A DNA stretch of 18,448 bases from assembly GCA_028276075.1 (NCBI GenBank), contig JAPYXA010000003.1, positions 1-18,448 on the forward strand, given 5' to 3'. The notes below the pieces were generated by a model. That model made no database searches. It was not told the DNA's origin and worked only from the letters and a program-made list of their open reading frames with translations. A program made the position numbers and the translations under genes. The stretch's first letter is position 1. Every line of letters starts with the position of its first letter. This stretch comes from Minisyncoccota bacterium. GTDB taxonomy: Bacteria; Patescibacteriota; Minisyncoccia; UBA6257; HR35. Positions 1 through 8,317 of this stretch are shown piece after piece.

Positions 1-288
1 AGAAAAATAAACAATCTTCCTCCTTATAAAAGATTAGTTATTTTAAAAGAAGGATCAGTAAATTTAGAAAATCTTCAAAAGAAAATGACTCTTATTAAAG
101 AAAAACTAAAAAAATCAAATCCTCTATTAGAAATCTATGGACCAATTTTTGCAAGTCCGTTTAAAAAAAGAAAAAGATTTTTCTTAGAACTAGTTTTAAA
201 AATTGAAACTAAACTTGACTTTAATTTAAAAAAAATTTTAAAAGATATTGAAGTTGAAGAAATAGACACAGATGCTTTAAGTTATTAA
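1..288 (+). CDS. priA: Primosomal protein N' (PriA), C-terminal fragment
   Basis: The frame is open from base 1, so the gene enters from outside the window; 95 residues and a TAA stop are visible. The pattern NLPPYKRLVIL, then YGPIFASPFKKRKRFF, then a closing stretch that ends in ID.DALSY matches the C-terminal end of PriA, where a YPPF-like segment, a GP.PAPI..+.+.R(Y/F) strand and a final (V/I)D(I/V)DP end the helicase. PriA is the 3'-to-5' superfamily 2 helicase that reloads the replicative helicase at stalled forks. The catalytic motifs and zinc-binding cysteines lie outside the window. The internal ATG at 85 is not the start, because the homology continues upstream of it. The stop overlaps the stop of the convergent membrane-protein gene. 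Confidence 0.85.
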   Translation, partial: RKINNLPPYKRLVILKEGSVNLENLQKKMTLIKEKLKKSNPLLEIYGPIFASPFKKRKRFFLELVLKIETKLDFNLKKILKDIEVEEIDTDALSY

Positions 289-926
289 AGAGATTCTGTT
301 TCTTTAAAACTTTCCTCCTGAGATAATAATTTACGGTAAACAAATGCAGTAGCAATCATTGTTGCTGGTATAGTGACAAACAAACCCACCAGAAAAGCAA
401 GCGCTCCCAGAATATTAATAAAACCTAATAAAATACCAAACAAAAACAAATCCCATTTAGTACCTTTGGTTATTTTTGAACTTTTCTTTAAAGCTTCTAT
501 AGGACTAATCCCTTTATCAAGAATAAGATAACCAAAAAACTGAAATTGTATTGACCAAATTATTCCTGGAATAATCAATAAGATTAAGCCGCCAATAACA
601 ATCAAACCATAAATAATACTCCCAATTAAAAATTTAAAAAATAAAGGATAAGAAGGAAAAAGATCTGAAATTTTAGGTTTCTCATTATCACAAAATTTTA
701 AAGATATTTTAACTAACCCCATGCTTATAATTATTTGCACAACAATATTGATAATATATAAAATTAAGGCAGGTAATGACTTTTCATTTACTAATGATTG
801 AATAAAACTTAAAATAATAAAAACAACTACTACCAGCGTAAAAAGAAGAATAAAAAATTTAAAATTATTTTTGGAAATATTCCATCCAAAATTTATTGCT
901 TCCTTTTTTGAAAATTTTTGTATCAT
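285..926 (-). CDS. Multi-pass membrane protein, DUF975/YciC-like
   Basis: 213 aa and strongly hydrophobic, with about five to six membrane segments: residues ~22-45, ~52-75, ~98-122 (containing the IPGIIWSIQF turn), ~135-140 amphipathic, and ~160-200. The N-terminal KKEAINFGW..SKNNFKFFI, the central LLIIPGI and the GISPIEALKKSSKITKGTKWDLF segment before the next membrane helix are the hallmarks of the uncharacterised integral membrane family related to DUF975/YciC and the membrane domain of glycerophosphodiester phosphodiesterases. No catalytic residues are recognisable and no function is assigned. The ATG at 926 has no Shine-Dalgarno. The gene is transcribed toward priA and the two stops share TTAA. 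A 45-aa ORF at 13914-14051 resembles its N-terminus. Confidence 0.7.
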   Translation of the reverse strand: MIQKFSKKEAINFGWNISKNNFKFFILLFTLVVVVFIILSFIQSLVNEKSLPALILYIINIVVQIIISMGLVKISLKFCDNEKPKISDLFPSYPLFFKFLIGSIIYGLIVIGGLILLIIPGIIWSIQFQFFGYLILDKGISPIEALKKSSKITKGTKWDLFLFGILLGFINILGALAFLVGLFVTIPATMIATAFVYRKLLSQEESFKETESL

Positions 927-1021
927 TCTTATCTTATTTAATTCTATTAACTCTCTTTTAAACTTGCCAACAAGATATTCTCTTAAAAGAAATTTAATTT
1001 TTCAACAATTCTTTTTCTTTC

Positions 1022-1027
1022 ATTATA
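1022..1027 (-). promoter_or_regulatory. Possible -10 box for the 285-926 membrane protein gene
   Basis: TATAAT on the minus strand about 95 nt upstream of the ATG at 926 and downstream of tRNA-Ala. There is no good -35 hexamer. The leader it implies holds a small CTTG-TTGG-CAAG hairpin. Because this DNA is so AT-rich, a chance match is quite possible. Confidence 0.3.
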
Positions 1028-1087
1028 CAACAATTTTAGCAATTTCATAAAAACCAATTAGGAGATAAAACTGTTATTTTTTATTTG

Positions 1088-1161
1088 TGGACCTGAGGGG
1101 ACTTGAACCCCTGACCTCCGCTATGCCATAGCGGCGCTCTAGCCAACTGAGCTACAGGCCC
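1088..1161 (-). tRNA. tRNA-Ala (anticodon GGC)
   Basis: A complete 74-nt cloverleaf on the minus strand: acceptor GGGCCTG/CAGGTCC, D arm GCTC/GAGC, anticodon stem CCGCT/AGCGG around loop ATGGCAT, T arm AGGGG/CCCCT with TTCAAGT. The anticodon is GGC, reading alanine GCC/GCU. The acceptor has the G3-U70 wobble pair that identifies alanine tRNAs, and the discriminator base is A. CCA is not encoded (the 3' end continues ACAA), so a CCA-adding enzyme is required. It starts 7 nt after the hairpin that follows rplL, so it may be read through from the stalk operon or cut from its transcript. Confidence 0.97.
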
Positions 1162-1167
1162 AAGAAA

Positions 1168-1188
1168 AGGCGAGAAAATATCTCGCCT
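1168..1188 (-). terminator. Hairpin at the end of rplL, terminator-like
   Basis: AGGCGAGA (1181-1188, minus strand) pairs perfectly with TCTCGCCT (1168-1175) over an 8-bp stem with a 5-nt loop, followed on the minus strand by TTTTCTTG. The stem overlaps the last bases of rplL including its stop. The short U-run makes it a modest intrinsic terminator. It could instead be a processing or attenuating hairpin between rplL and tRNA-Ala. Confidence 0.6.
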
Positions 1189-1561
1189 ATTTCAATTCAA
1201 CCTTTGCTCCGGCTTCTTCAAATTTTTTCTTTATTTCTTCAGCTTTAGAACGATCTATTTTTTCAGCAACTTTTTGAGGAGGATTATCTACTAAATCTTT
1301 TGCATCCTTTAAAGATAAATTAGGGTCTATTTCTCTTATTACTTTTATAACATTTAGTTTATTAGATCCTGCTTCAATTAAATAAATATCAACAGTAGAA
1401 GATTGAGAAGAACTAGACTCTGTCTTGCTTTCAGAGCCTGAGGTTGCTAACATAATTTGAGAAACTCCAAATTTTTCTTCTAAAGATTTGACTAATTCGT
1501 TAAGCTCGACAACTGTTAAATTAGAAATTTCTTCAATAATTTTCTGAATTTTATCTGTCAT
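1187..1561 (-). CDS. rplL: Ribosomal protein bL12 (L7/L12)
   Basis: 124 aa, normal length. The N-terminal dimerisation helices (residues 1-~38, with the LTVVELNELVKSLEEKFGV pattern) are followed by a hinge (~39-56) and the globular C-terminal domain (~57-124), which carries the conserved K..VIK.IR......LKDAKDLV...P and EEIKKKFEEAGAKVELK motifs that contact translation factors. bL12 forms the mobile ribosomal stalk with uL10 and stimulates the GTPase of EF-Tu and EF-G. The hinge is rich in Ser and Glu (SGSESKTESSSSQSS) where most bacteria have Ala/Glu. It lies 9 nt downstream of rplJ without a Shine-Dalgarno, so it is probably co-transcribed and perhaps translationally coupled. Confidence 0.97.
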   Translation of the reverse strand: MTDKIQKIIEEISNLTVVELNELVKSLEEKFGVSQIMLATSGSESKTESSSSQSSTVDIYLIEAGSNKLNVIKVIREIDPNLSLKDAKDLVDNPPQKVAEKIDRSKAEEIKKKFEEAGAKVELK

Positions 1562-1570
1562 CTTAAAAAA

Positions 1571-2080
1571 TTATTTTTTATCTTTAATTTCCGACAAAAT
1601 AAATAACAGTTTAGTTAAAGGAAATTTTAATACATAACAAGCATAATAAATTTGAGTTAGAAGTGTTTTATTCAAATTAGCCAATAAACTTGTCTTGTCA
1701 GGAATATTTATAAGACTTATTACTTCTTGTTTAGAAAACAATCTTTGATTAAAATAACCACTTATTACATAAGGCTCTAGATTAAAATCTTCTAAATTCT
1801 TTAATGATCTTAAAGAATTTAAATCATCATCAAATTCCCAAATCAAAGCAATTTGAGTTTTCAAATCTTCCTCTTTTAAAGGGAAATTAGAATTTGCCTT
1901 ATAAATTAAGGTTTTTTTAACTACTTGAAAAATGCCTCCTTGATTTTTTAATATATCTCTTATCTTTTTTTGAATAGGAGTTTTTAACTTAAAAAGGTCT
2001 ATAATTACATATCCCTTAGCGGAGTTAAATTTTTCTATTAAATCTTGAATAATTAACTGCTTATCTTTTTTTGTTTTCAT
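1571..2080 (-). CDS. rplJ: Ribosomal protein uL10
   Basis: 169 aa, close to the family's usual ~165-175. Visible are the N-terminal K.KK..II..L.EKF..AKGYVIIDL segment, the central QGGIFQVVKKTLIYKA strand-helix (compare G...+VVKNTL..+A in the family), a divergent middle, and a C-terminal helix that carries bL12 dimers. uL10 anchors the stalk to 23S rRNA domain II and typically represses its own leader. Here rplJ-rplL stands alone: no rplK-rplA upstream and no rpoB downstream. A good promoter lies at 2154-2183 and gives a ~66-nt leader with hairpin potential. The ATG at 2080 is preceded by GAGG only 2 nt away, close for a normal Shine-Dalgarno. Confidence 0.95.
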   Translation of the reverse strand: MKTKKDKQLIIQDLIEKFNSAKGYVIIDLFKLKTPIQKKIRDILKNQGGIFQVVKKTLIYKANSNFPLKEEDLKTQIALIWEFDDDLNSLRSLKNLEDFNLEPYVISGYFNQRLFSKQEVISLINIPDKTSLLANLNKTLLTQIYYACYVLKFPLTKLLFILSEIKDKK

Positions 2081-2147
2081 TGCCTCGAGAGGACTTTTAA
2101 AAATGCCTCTTTTCTTAGGCGACCATAACTTTTAAGATTTTAGAGTT
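2081..2147 (-). promoter_or_regulatory. rplJ mRNA leader, candidate autoregulatory site
   Basis: The predicted leader contains GCCT (2117-2120) that can pair with AGGC in either of two GAGGCA copies: one at 2104-2109, making a hairpin followed by a T5 run, and one at 2081-2086 directly before the rplJ ATG. The choice would switch between a weak terminator-like hairpin and occlusion of the start. uL10 leaders controlled by the uL10-bL12 complex are known in other bacteria. I cannot match this one to the conserved kink-turn motif. Confidence 0.4.
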
Positions 2148-2153
2148 TAATAA

Positions 2154-2183
2154 ATTTTACCATAGTTTGCTATACTTTGTCAA
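2154..2183 (-). promoter_or_regulatory. Sigma-70-type promoter of rplJ-rplL
   Basis: On the minus strand: a perfect -35 TTGACA (2178-2183), an 18-bp spacer, and a -10 TAAAAT (2154-2159) with one mismatch to consensus. The predicted start is near 2147, giving a ~66-nt leader before rplJ. This is one of the three best promoters in the window. Confidence 0.75.
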
Positions 2184-2325
2184 ATAAAATATTCCCTTAA
2201 AAATAAAACTAAAGACTTCATCAAGTTAGACTAATAAAAAAATACTAATAAAAAAAATTAATAATAGTAAATATCAATAAACATAGTGTAATTATTACTT
2301 CAAAGCCAAATTTATAAAAAATTTT

Positions 2326-3087
2326 CTAATCTAGAGATGATTTTTGAATCTGAAGATAAAAATCTGTAAAATTAGAAAATTCCTGAGGAACAAAGAAAAA
2401 AATTTCTTTGTTTTCTTCTGCTTTTAAAGAAACAATACTTTTATTAACAGAAATTAAATCTGCATTTTTATAAAGTAATAAAATTACTTCTAAATCGGGA
2501 TAATCGTAATAAGATTGATTAAATAATGTTAAACTGATTATTGTTTTGTTTCCTTCACTTCTGGTTTTAAAATTGTAGTAAGAGACGGGTATTTTTCGAA
2601 ACTCAGAAGATATCCAATCTTTTTTTGAGGGTTCAATTATTTTTAAATCGATACTGCCTATTTTAAAATTCGGCTTTGGATAATTTAATTCAATTAAATA
2701 TCTTTTCTCTAAAGGTGCTAGTATAGATGATTTTTGTCTTGTTGTTTCTTTCAAATTGCCACTTTCATCACGAATTTCAAAATAGTATATAAATTTTTTT
2801 AATGCCAAATTTTCATTTGGATTTTCAATTAAACCTATTATATCTATATTATTTTCATATTCTAAAAACTCTACTGGATATCTTTTAAGAAATTTAAAAT
2901 TCTTTAGTTCACAAGGAGGACATTTTCCTCCACAATCAATGCCTATTTCCCCTTTGTCCTTAACACCGTTTAAGCAGCTGTCTAAATTTTTATTTTTAAC
3001 AACAAAATACATCAAATAAAATATTAAAATTAAGAAAATAAATAAAATAAATAAATACTTTAGCTTTTTCTTTATTCTCCAATTCAT
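2326..3087 (-). CDS. Membrane-anchored extracellular protein with Cys-rich CxNGxxD...DCGGxCxxC motif
   Basis: 253 aa. A basic N-terminus (NWRIKKKLK) is followed by one membrane helix (~11-30), with no clear cleavage site, so it is probably a signal anchor. Just outside lies SCLNGVKDKGEIGIDCGGKCPPC (C38, C52, C56, C59), a cysteine motif seen in many uncharacterised exported proteins of Patescibacteria and other environmental bacteria; its acidic residues could bind a metal and its cysteines form disulfides. The rest (~65-253) is beta-rich, with alternating hydrophobic strands like one or two Ig-like/FxxD-type domains. No enzyme signature is visible. It starts 78 nt downstream of 5S rRNA on the same strand, so rRNA read-through could express it. 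The function is unknown. Confidence 0.65.
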   Translation of the reverse strand: MNWRIKKKLKYLFILFIFLILIFYLMYFVVKNKNLDSCLNGVKDKGEIGIDCGGKCPPCELKNFKFLKRYPVEFLEYENNIDIIGLIENPNENLALKKFIYYFEIRDESGNLKETTRQKSSILAPLEKRYLIELNYPKPNFKIGSIDLKIIEPSKKDWISSEFRKIPVSYYNFKTRSEGNKTIISLTLFNQSYYDYPDLEVILLLYKNADLISVNKSIVSLKAEENKEIFFFVPQEFSNFTDFYLQIQKSSLD

Positions 3088-3165
3088 CTAGATAATTTTT
3101 CAAATCTCTGTTTAAGTTTAATTTAATTTTAAATCAAAAATTTTTTTTAATAAAAATAAAAAAAC

Positions 3166-3281
3166 TTCCTCGCAGTACCTACTTTCGCGCTAAAAAGCAC
3201 TATCATCGGCTCCAGACAGTTTCACCCGACTGTTCGGAATGTAAGGGGTGGTTCCAATCTGGATATACAACCACGAGGAAG
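3166..3281 (-). rRNA. rrf: 5S ribosomal RNA
   Basis: About 116 nt on the minus strand. The 5' and 3' ends pair (ACTTCCTCG with CGAGGAAGT, helix I). The interior has the conserved loop B/C stretch ATTCCGAACA..GTCGGGTGAAAC and the loop E/helix IV segment CCGATGATAGT...CGCGAAAGTAGGTACTGCG. The 3' side runs into a T-rich stretch (minus strand GTTTTTTTATTTTT), so helix I plus the U-run may also end transcription. Ends are estimated to within a few bases. Confidence 0.95.
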
Positions 3282-3349
3282 TTTTTTATTGATTTTTGGC
3301 TTTTTTAAAAATTTTTTCAAAAAACATAATTAATTTTTAAAAAGATGGA

Positions 3350-6350
<3,001 letters not shown>

Positions 6351-6356
6351 TCCATC

Positions 6357-6490
6357 CTAATTTTTTTTTAGATTACAATAAAAACACCACTCTCTTTAAC
6401 GGCTATAAAATTTTTTAGAAGAAAAATTAAAAATATTAAAGTTTCAAGAAGTTCTTTCTCATAATAAATGAGATTTCAATCTAAAATGTA
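6357..6490 (-). promoter_or_regulatory. 23S rRNA leader with possible boxA and hairpin
   Basis: This is the stretch between the promoter and the 23S processing stem. It holds a 6-bp hairpin, TCTCAT/ATGAGA at 6457-6473, and on the minus strand AACTTCTTGAAACTT (6439-6453), which resembles the boxA antitermination element of rRNA leaders (compare TGTTCTTTGAAAACT of Bacillus) with gaps. The order promoter, hairpin, boxA-like fits an rRNA leader, but the match is weak. There is no tRNA or 16S sequence here. Confidence 0.35.
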
Positions 6491-6496
6491 GATTAA

Positions 6497-6525
6497 ATTA
6501 TAAATTAAATATTTTAATTTGTCAA
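6497..6525 (-). promoter_or_regulatory. Perfect consensus sigma-70 promoter for 23S-5S
   Basis: On the minus strand: TTGACA (6520-6525), exactly 17 bp, TATAAT (6497-6502). Both hexamers and the spacing match the full consensus. It lies ~140 bp before the 23S 5' end and 24 bp after the stop of the upstream gene, so 23S-5S appears to be its own transcription unit. Confidence 0.85.
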
Positions 6526-6548
6526 TAATAATTTTAAATAAAAGTAAT

Positions 6549-7259
6549 TTAAGATTTATGCGAAAACATATCTCTTAAATTTTCCAAAATCTCCCTTGCT
6601 ATTTGCTCTCCACCAAAACCAAAAGCTAAACCACCAGCTAAAGCTATAAACAAAACAATTCCCATTGTCAAAATATTTATAATCTCACTAGCTACTCCCC
6701 ATTGACTAAGTGCTGCAAATAAAGAAAAAACTATAATTACAAATTTAACAAAAGAACTTGCGCCTTTTGCAACTTTTTTATCTAATCCATGAAAAACTCC
6801 TAACAAAAGCTTTCTCATAATTTCGCCAAAAATGAAACCTGTAAGAAGTATTAATCCTCCAGCTACTGCTCTTGGAATATAATTAACAACATTTTGAATA
6901 AAAACATTTATAGAAGAGAGACCTAAAACATCAAAAACAACCATCAAAACAACAACCATTACCAACCAAAACACTACTTCAGCTAAAATATTGTCTAATT
7001 TATCCTCCCAAACAAAATTTTCAAAATATTCTGACAAACCAATTTTCTTAAGCCATTCTCTTACTTGAATATATCTTAAAATTGTTCTAAATAACAACTT
7101 TAAAACCCCAGCAACTATTAAACCAAAAACTAAAAGTACAAAAGCAATAAATATTTTTTTTAAAGCTTCAGCAAGTAAAGGAACATAAAATAAAGTATAG
7201 TTAGTTAAGATTTCAGCGACCGGTAAATTTACTGTCGATGGTGTAGTTTGATAAGGCAT
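6549..7259 (-). CDS. MscS-type small mechanosensitive channel-like membrane protein (conserved TM helix family)
   Basis: 236 aa with five to six hydrophobic helices (~28-60, ~88-115, ~130-152, ~165-188, ~193-222). Repeated amphipathic TM modules (GLIVAGVLKLLFRTIL and GGLILLTGFIFGEIMRKLL) match the conserved TM helix family (PF05552-like), and the end GLAFGFGGEQIAREILENL resembles the glycine/alanine-rich pore helix of MscS channels. It stops right after the pore-like helix, so the cytoplasmic beta and cage domains of MscS are missing. In larger relatives these modules form channels or stress-sensing membrane proteins. The role is inferred as osmotic or membrane-tension related. It has its own upstream region with a possible extended -10 and a short upstream ORF. 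Confidence 0.75.
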   Translation of the reverse strand: MPYQTTPSTVNLPVAEILTNYTLFYVPLLAEALKKIFIAFVLLVFGLIVAGVLKLLFRTILRYIQVREWLKKIGLSEYFENFVWEDKLDNILAEVVFWLVMVVVLMVVFDVLGLSSINVFIQNVVNYIPRAVAGGLILLTGFIFGEIMRKLLLGVFHGLDKKVAKGASSFVKFVIIVFSLFAALSQWGVASEIINILTMGIVLFIALAGGLAFGFGGEQIAREILENLRDMFSHKS

Positions 7260-7274
7260 TTGTTCTAATTTTAT

Positions 7275-7307
7275 TTAATTCTCTATAAAATTTTTAACAA
7301 CGACCAT
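7275..7307 (-). CDS. Possible 10-aa upstream ORF in the leader of the MscS-like gene
   Basis: ATG at 7307, encoding MVVVKNFIEN, stop TAA at 7275-7277, ending 15 nt before the ATG of the channel gene. It is preceded by GGAG at 7317-7320 (9-nt spacing), one of very few recognisable Shine-Dalgarno sequences in this window. The main ORF has none, so ribosomes might enter here and reinitiate. It is short enough to be chance. Confidence 0.3.
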   Translation of the reverse strand: MVVVKNFIEN

Positions 7308-7343
7308 TTTGTACTTCTCCAAAAAATTATCTAACTAAATATA

Positions 7344-7352
7344 ATTTTAACA
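7344..7352 (-). promoter_or_regulatory. Possible extended -10 promoter of the MscS-like gene
   Basis: Minus strand TGT-TAAAAT (TG at 7351-7352, hexamer 7344-7349), an extended -10 with one hexamer mismatch and no good -35 at 17 bp. The predicted leader of ~77 nt includes the short upstream ORF. Weak evidence in AT-rich DNA. Confidence 0.3.
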
Positions 7353-7409
7353 CCATTGTTTTCTAAACAAAACAAAAAATCTGTGGAAAATAGATTATTA
7401 ATCTTAATA

Positions 7410-7418
7410 TGTTATAAT
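7410..7418 (+). promoter_or_regulatory. Extended -10 promoter for a small RNA
   Basis: TGT followed by TATAAT (7413-7418), a full extended -10 (TGnTATAAT) with consensus hexamer. The -35 region is poor, which extended -10 promoters tolerate. It sits ~30 bp upstream of a short transcript that ends in a strong terminator. Confidence 0.5.
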
Positions 7419-7424
7419 TAAAGA

Positions 7425-7483
7425 GCTACTCCTGAAGAGAATTTCCATTTTCCCACTTTCTTTAAAGAAAGTGGGATTTTTTT
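7425..7483 (+). ncRNA. Candidate ~60-nt small RNA
   Basis: A compact transcription unit: extended -10 promoter at 7410-7418, predicted start ~7425, no ORF, and a strong intrinsic terminator at 7451-7483. The 5' part, GAGCTACTCCTGAAGAG, contains ACTCCT, complementary to an AGGAG(T)-type Shine-Dalgarno, as in sRNAs that pair with ribosome binding sites. I recognise no known RNA family. It lies between divergent genes (6549-7259 on minus, 7736-8317 on plus). Expression is not shown. Confidence 0.45.
7451..7483 (+). terminator. Strong intrinsic terminator
   Basis: TCCCACTTTC (7451-7460) and GAAAGTGGGA (7467-7476) form a perfect 10-bp stem with loop TTTAAA, followed by seven Ts (7477-7483). This is the only textbook intrinsic terminator in the window. 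There is no plus-strand gene directly upstream, so it must end a short non-coding transcript. Confidence 0.85.
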
Positions 7484-7536
7484 ATTCAGATTTTTCAATA
7501 AAACAAAGATAATTTATACATATCCACAGGTATGAT

Positions 7537-7565
7537 TTGACTTTTTTAAAAAAATGCTTTATAAT
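7537..7565 (+). promoter_or_regulatory. Sigma-70 promoter for the 7736 gene
   Basis: TTGACT (7537-7542), 17-bp spacer, TATAAT (7560-7565): eleven of twelve consensus bases with ideal spacing. The predicted start near 7572 gives a ~164-nt leader before the ATG at 7736, long for such a compact genome. Confidence 0.75.
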
Positions 7566-7600
7566 TAATTTATTAAGTATTTTTGATAAATTTTAATCTT

Positions 7601-7675
7601 ATGAAAAAAATAAATCAAGTAACAATTATTATTTTGCAAATAAAGTCTCCACAGAAAGGGGGCCTTGTCTTTTAA
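7601..7675 (+). CDS. Possible 24-aa leader peptide
   Basis: ATG at 7601, 24 codons, TAA at 7673-7675. It begins MKKINQVTIIILQ and ends in KGGLVF. The last codons run through the first arm of a G/C-rich hairpin (7657-7666), the arrangement in which a translating ribosome would decide which of two alternative hairpins forms. No Shine-Dalgarno is visible. It may be a chance ORF; its position is the main argument. Confidence 0.3.
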   Translation: MKKINQVTIIILQIKSPQKGGLVF

Positions 7676-7727
7676 TTAAATTTAAAAAGATATTTTTTAA
7701 AAAGGCCCCCTCTCAAGGGGGTCTTTT
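7657..7727 (+). promoter_or_regulatory. Mutually exclusive hairpins, candidate attenuator
   Basis: Three segments: A, AGGGGGCCTT (7657-7666); B, AAGGCCCCCT (7702-7711); C, AGGGGGTC (7716-7723) plus TTTT. A and B are perfectly complementary over 10 bp (35-nt AT-rich loop). B and C form a 12-bp hairpin, 7700-7711/7716-7727, with tetraloop CTCA and one G-U pair. The two cannot coexist. A:B would prevent B:C, and B:C, ending in TCTTTTA, looks like a weak terminator or a block just before the ATG at 7736. The high GC in a background of long A/T runs indicates selection. I do not recognise a known riboswitch. Confidence 0.6.
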
Positions 7728-7735
7728 AAGCACCT

Positions 7736-8317
7736 ATGGCAGAAGAAAAAATAATCGAAAAACTAAAAATCATTTTAGACAAAGATAACACAGAAGAAGA
7801 CTATCTAGAGATTAAACATTTACCAGAACAGGAGGCTAAAACTTTTATTCAATCTCTTAAAATATTGCCTGAATATTTTTTCAAATTAGAAAATAAATCT
7901 TTTAAAAAAGAGGAATTAAAAAAATGGGCCTTTATTTATATTCTTCTTCACAACTTACTTCATTCAGAAGTGAAAAATGAAAACATATATAAATTAGAAA
8001 TTTTAACAACATCGCCTATTTTTATTTCTGTAAAAAACATTCTTCAGGAAAAAGAAAAGGAATGTTTAGCTTTAGCTTACTTTCTATTATCTCTTGTAAG
8101 CCTTAAAAACAATCCAAGACTAGAAAATTTAATCAGCGAAAAATTAATTCTTTCAGAACTTTTATCTCTTGGAGGAATATCCTATGGAATATGGGGATTA
8201 AAAATAAAAACAGAGGCCCTATTTATAGCCTCAGAAAATATATTAGGCAAAATAGATCACCCTACCTTTGATAAATTAATTAAAAAAACTCAAAATATAA
8301 TATTTGATTTTCTATAA
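7736..8317 (+). CDS. Hypothetical helical protein, possibly attenuator-controlled
   Basis: 193 aa and not recognised. Composition is Leu/Ile/Lys/Glu-rich and predicted all-helical, with helices alternating along the chain like an alpha-solenoid or bundle; there is no signal peptide, no clear membrane helix, no cysteine cluster and no nucleotide-binding motif. It is probably cytoplasmic. The region LLSLGGISYGIWGLKIKTEALFIASENILGKI near the C-terminus is the most distinctive stretch. The ATG at 7736 lies just after the second hairpin of the leader and has no normal Shine-Dalgarno, though the GGGGG of the hairpin arm is 14 nt away. The stop overlaps the convergent lamin-tail gene by 6 bp. A leader this elaborate suggests tightly regulated expression. 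Confidence 0.75.
   Translation: MAEEKIIEKLKIILDKDNTEEDYLEIKHLPEQEAKTFIQSLKILPEYFFKLENKSFKKEELKKWAFIYILLHNLLHSEVKNENIYKLEILTTSPIFISVKNILQEKEKECLALAYFLLSLVSLKNNPRLENLISEKLILSELLSLGGISYGIWGLKIKTEALFIASENILGKIDHPTFDKLIKKTQNIIFDFL

Noticed and set aside
6390..6406. CTCTTTAACGG, resembling boxA of enteric rRNA operons
   Set aside because: It lies on the plus strand, opposite to the 23S transcript, so it would not be present in the rRNA leader.
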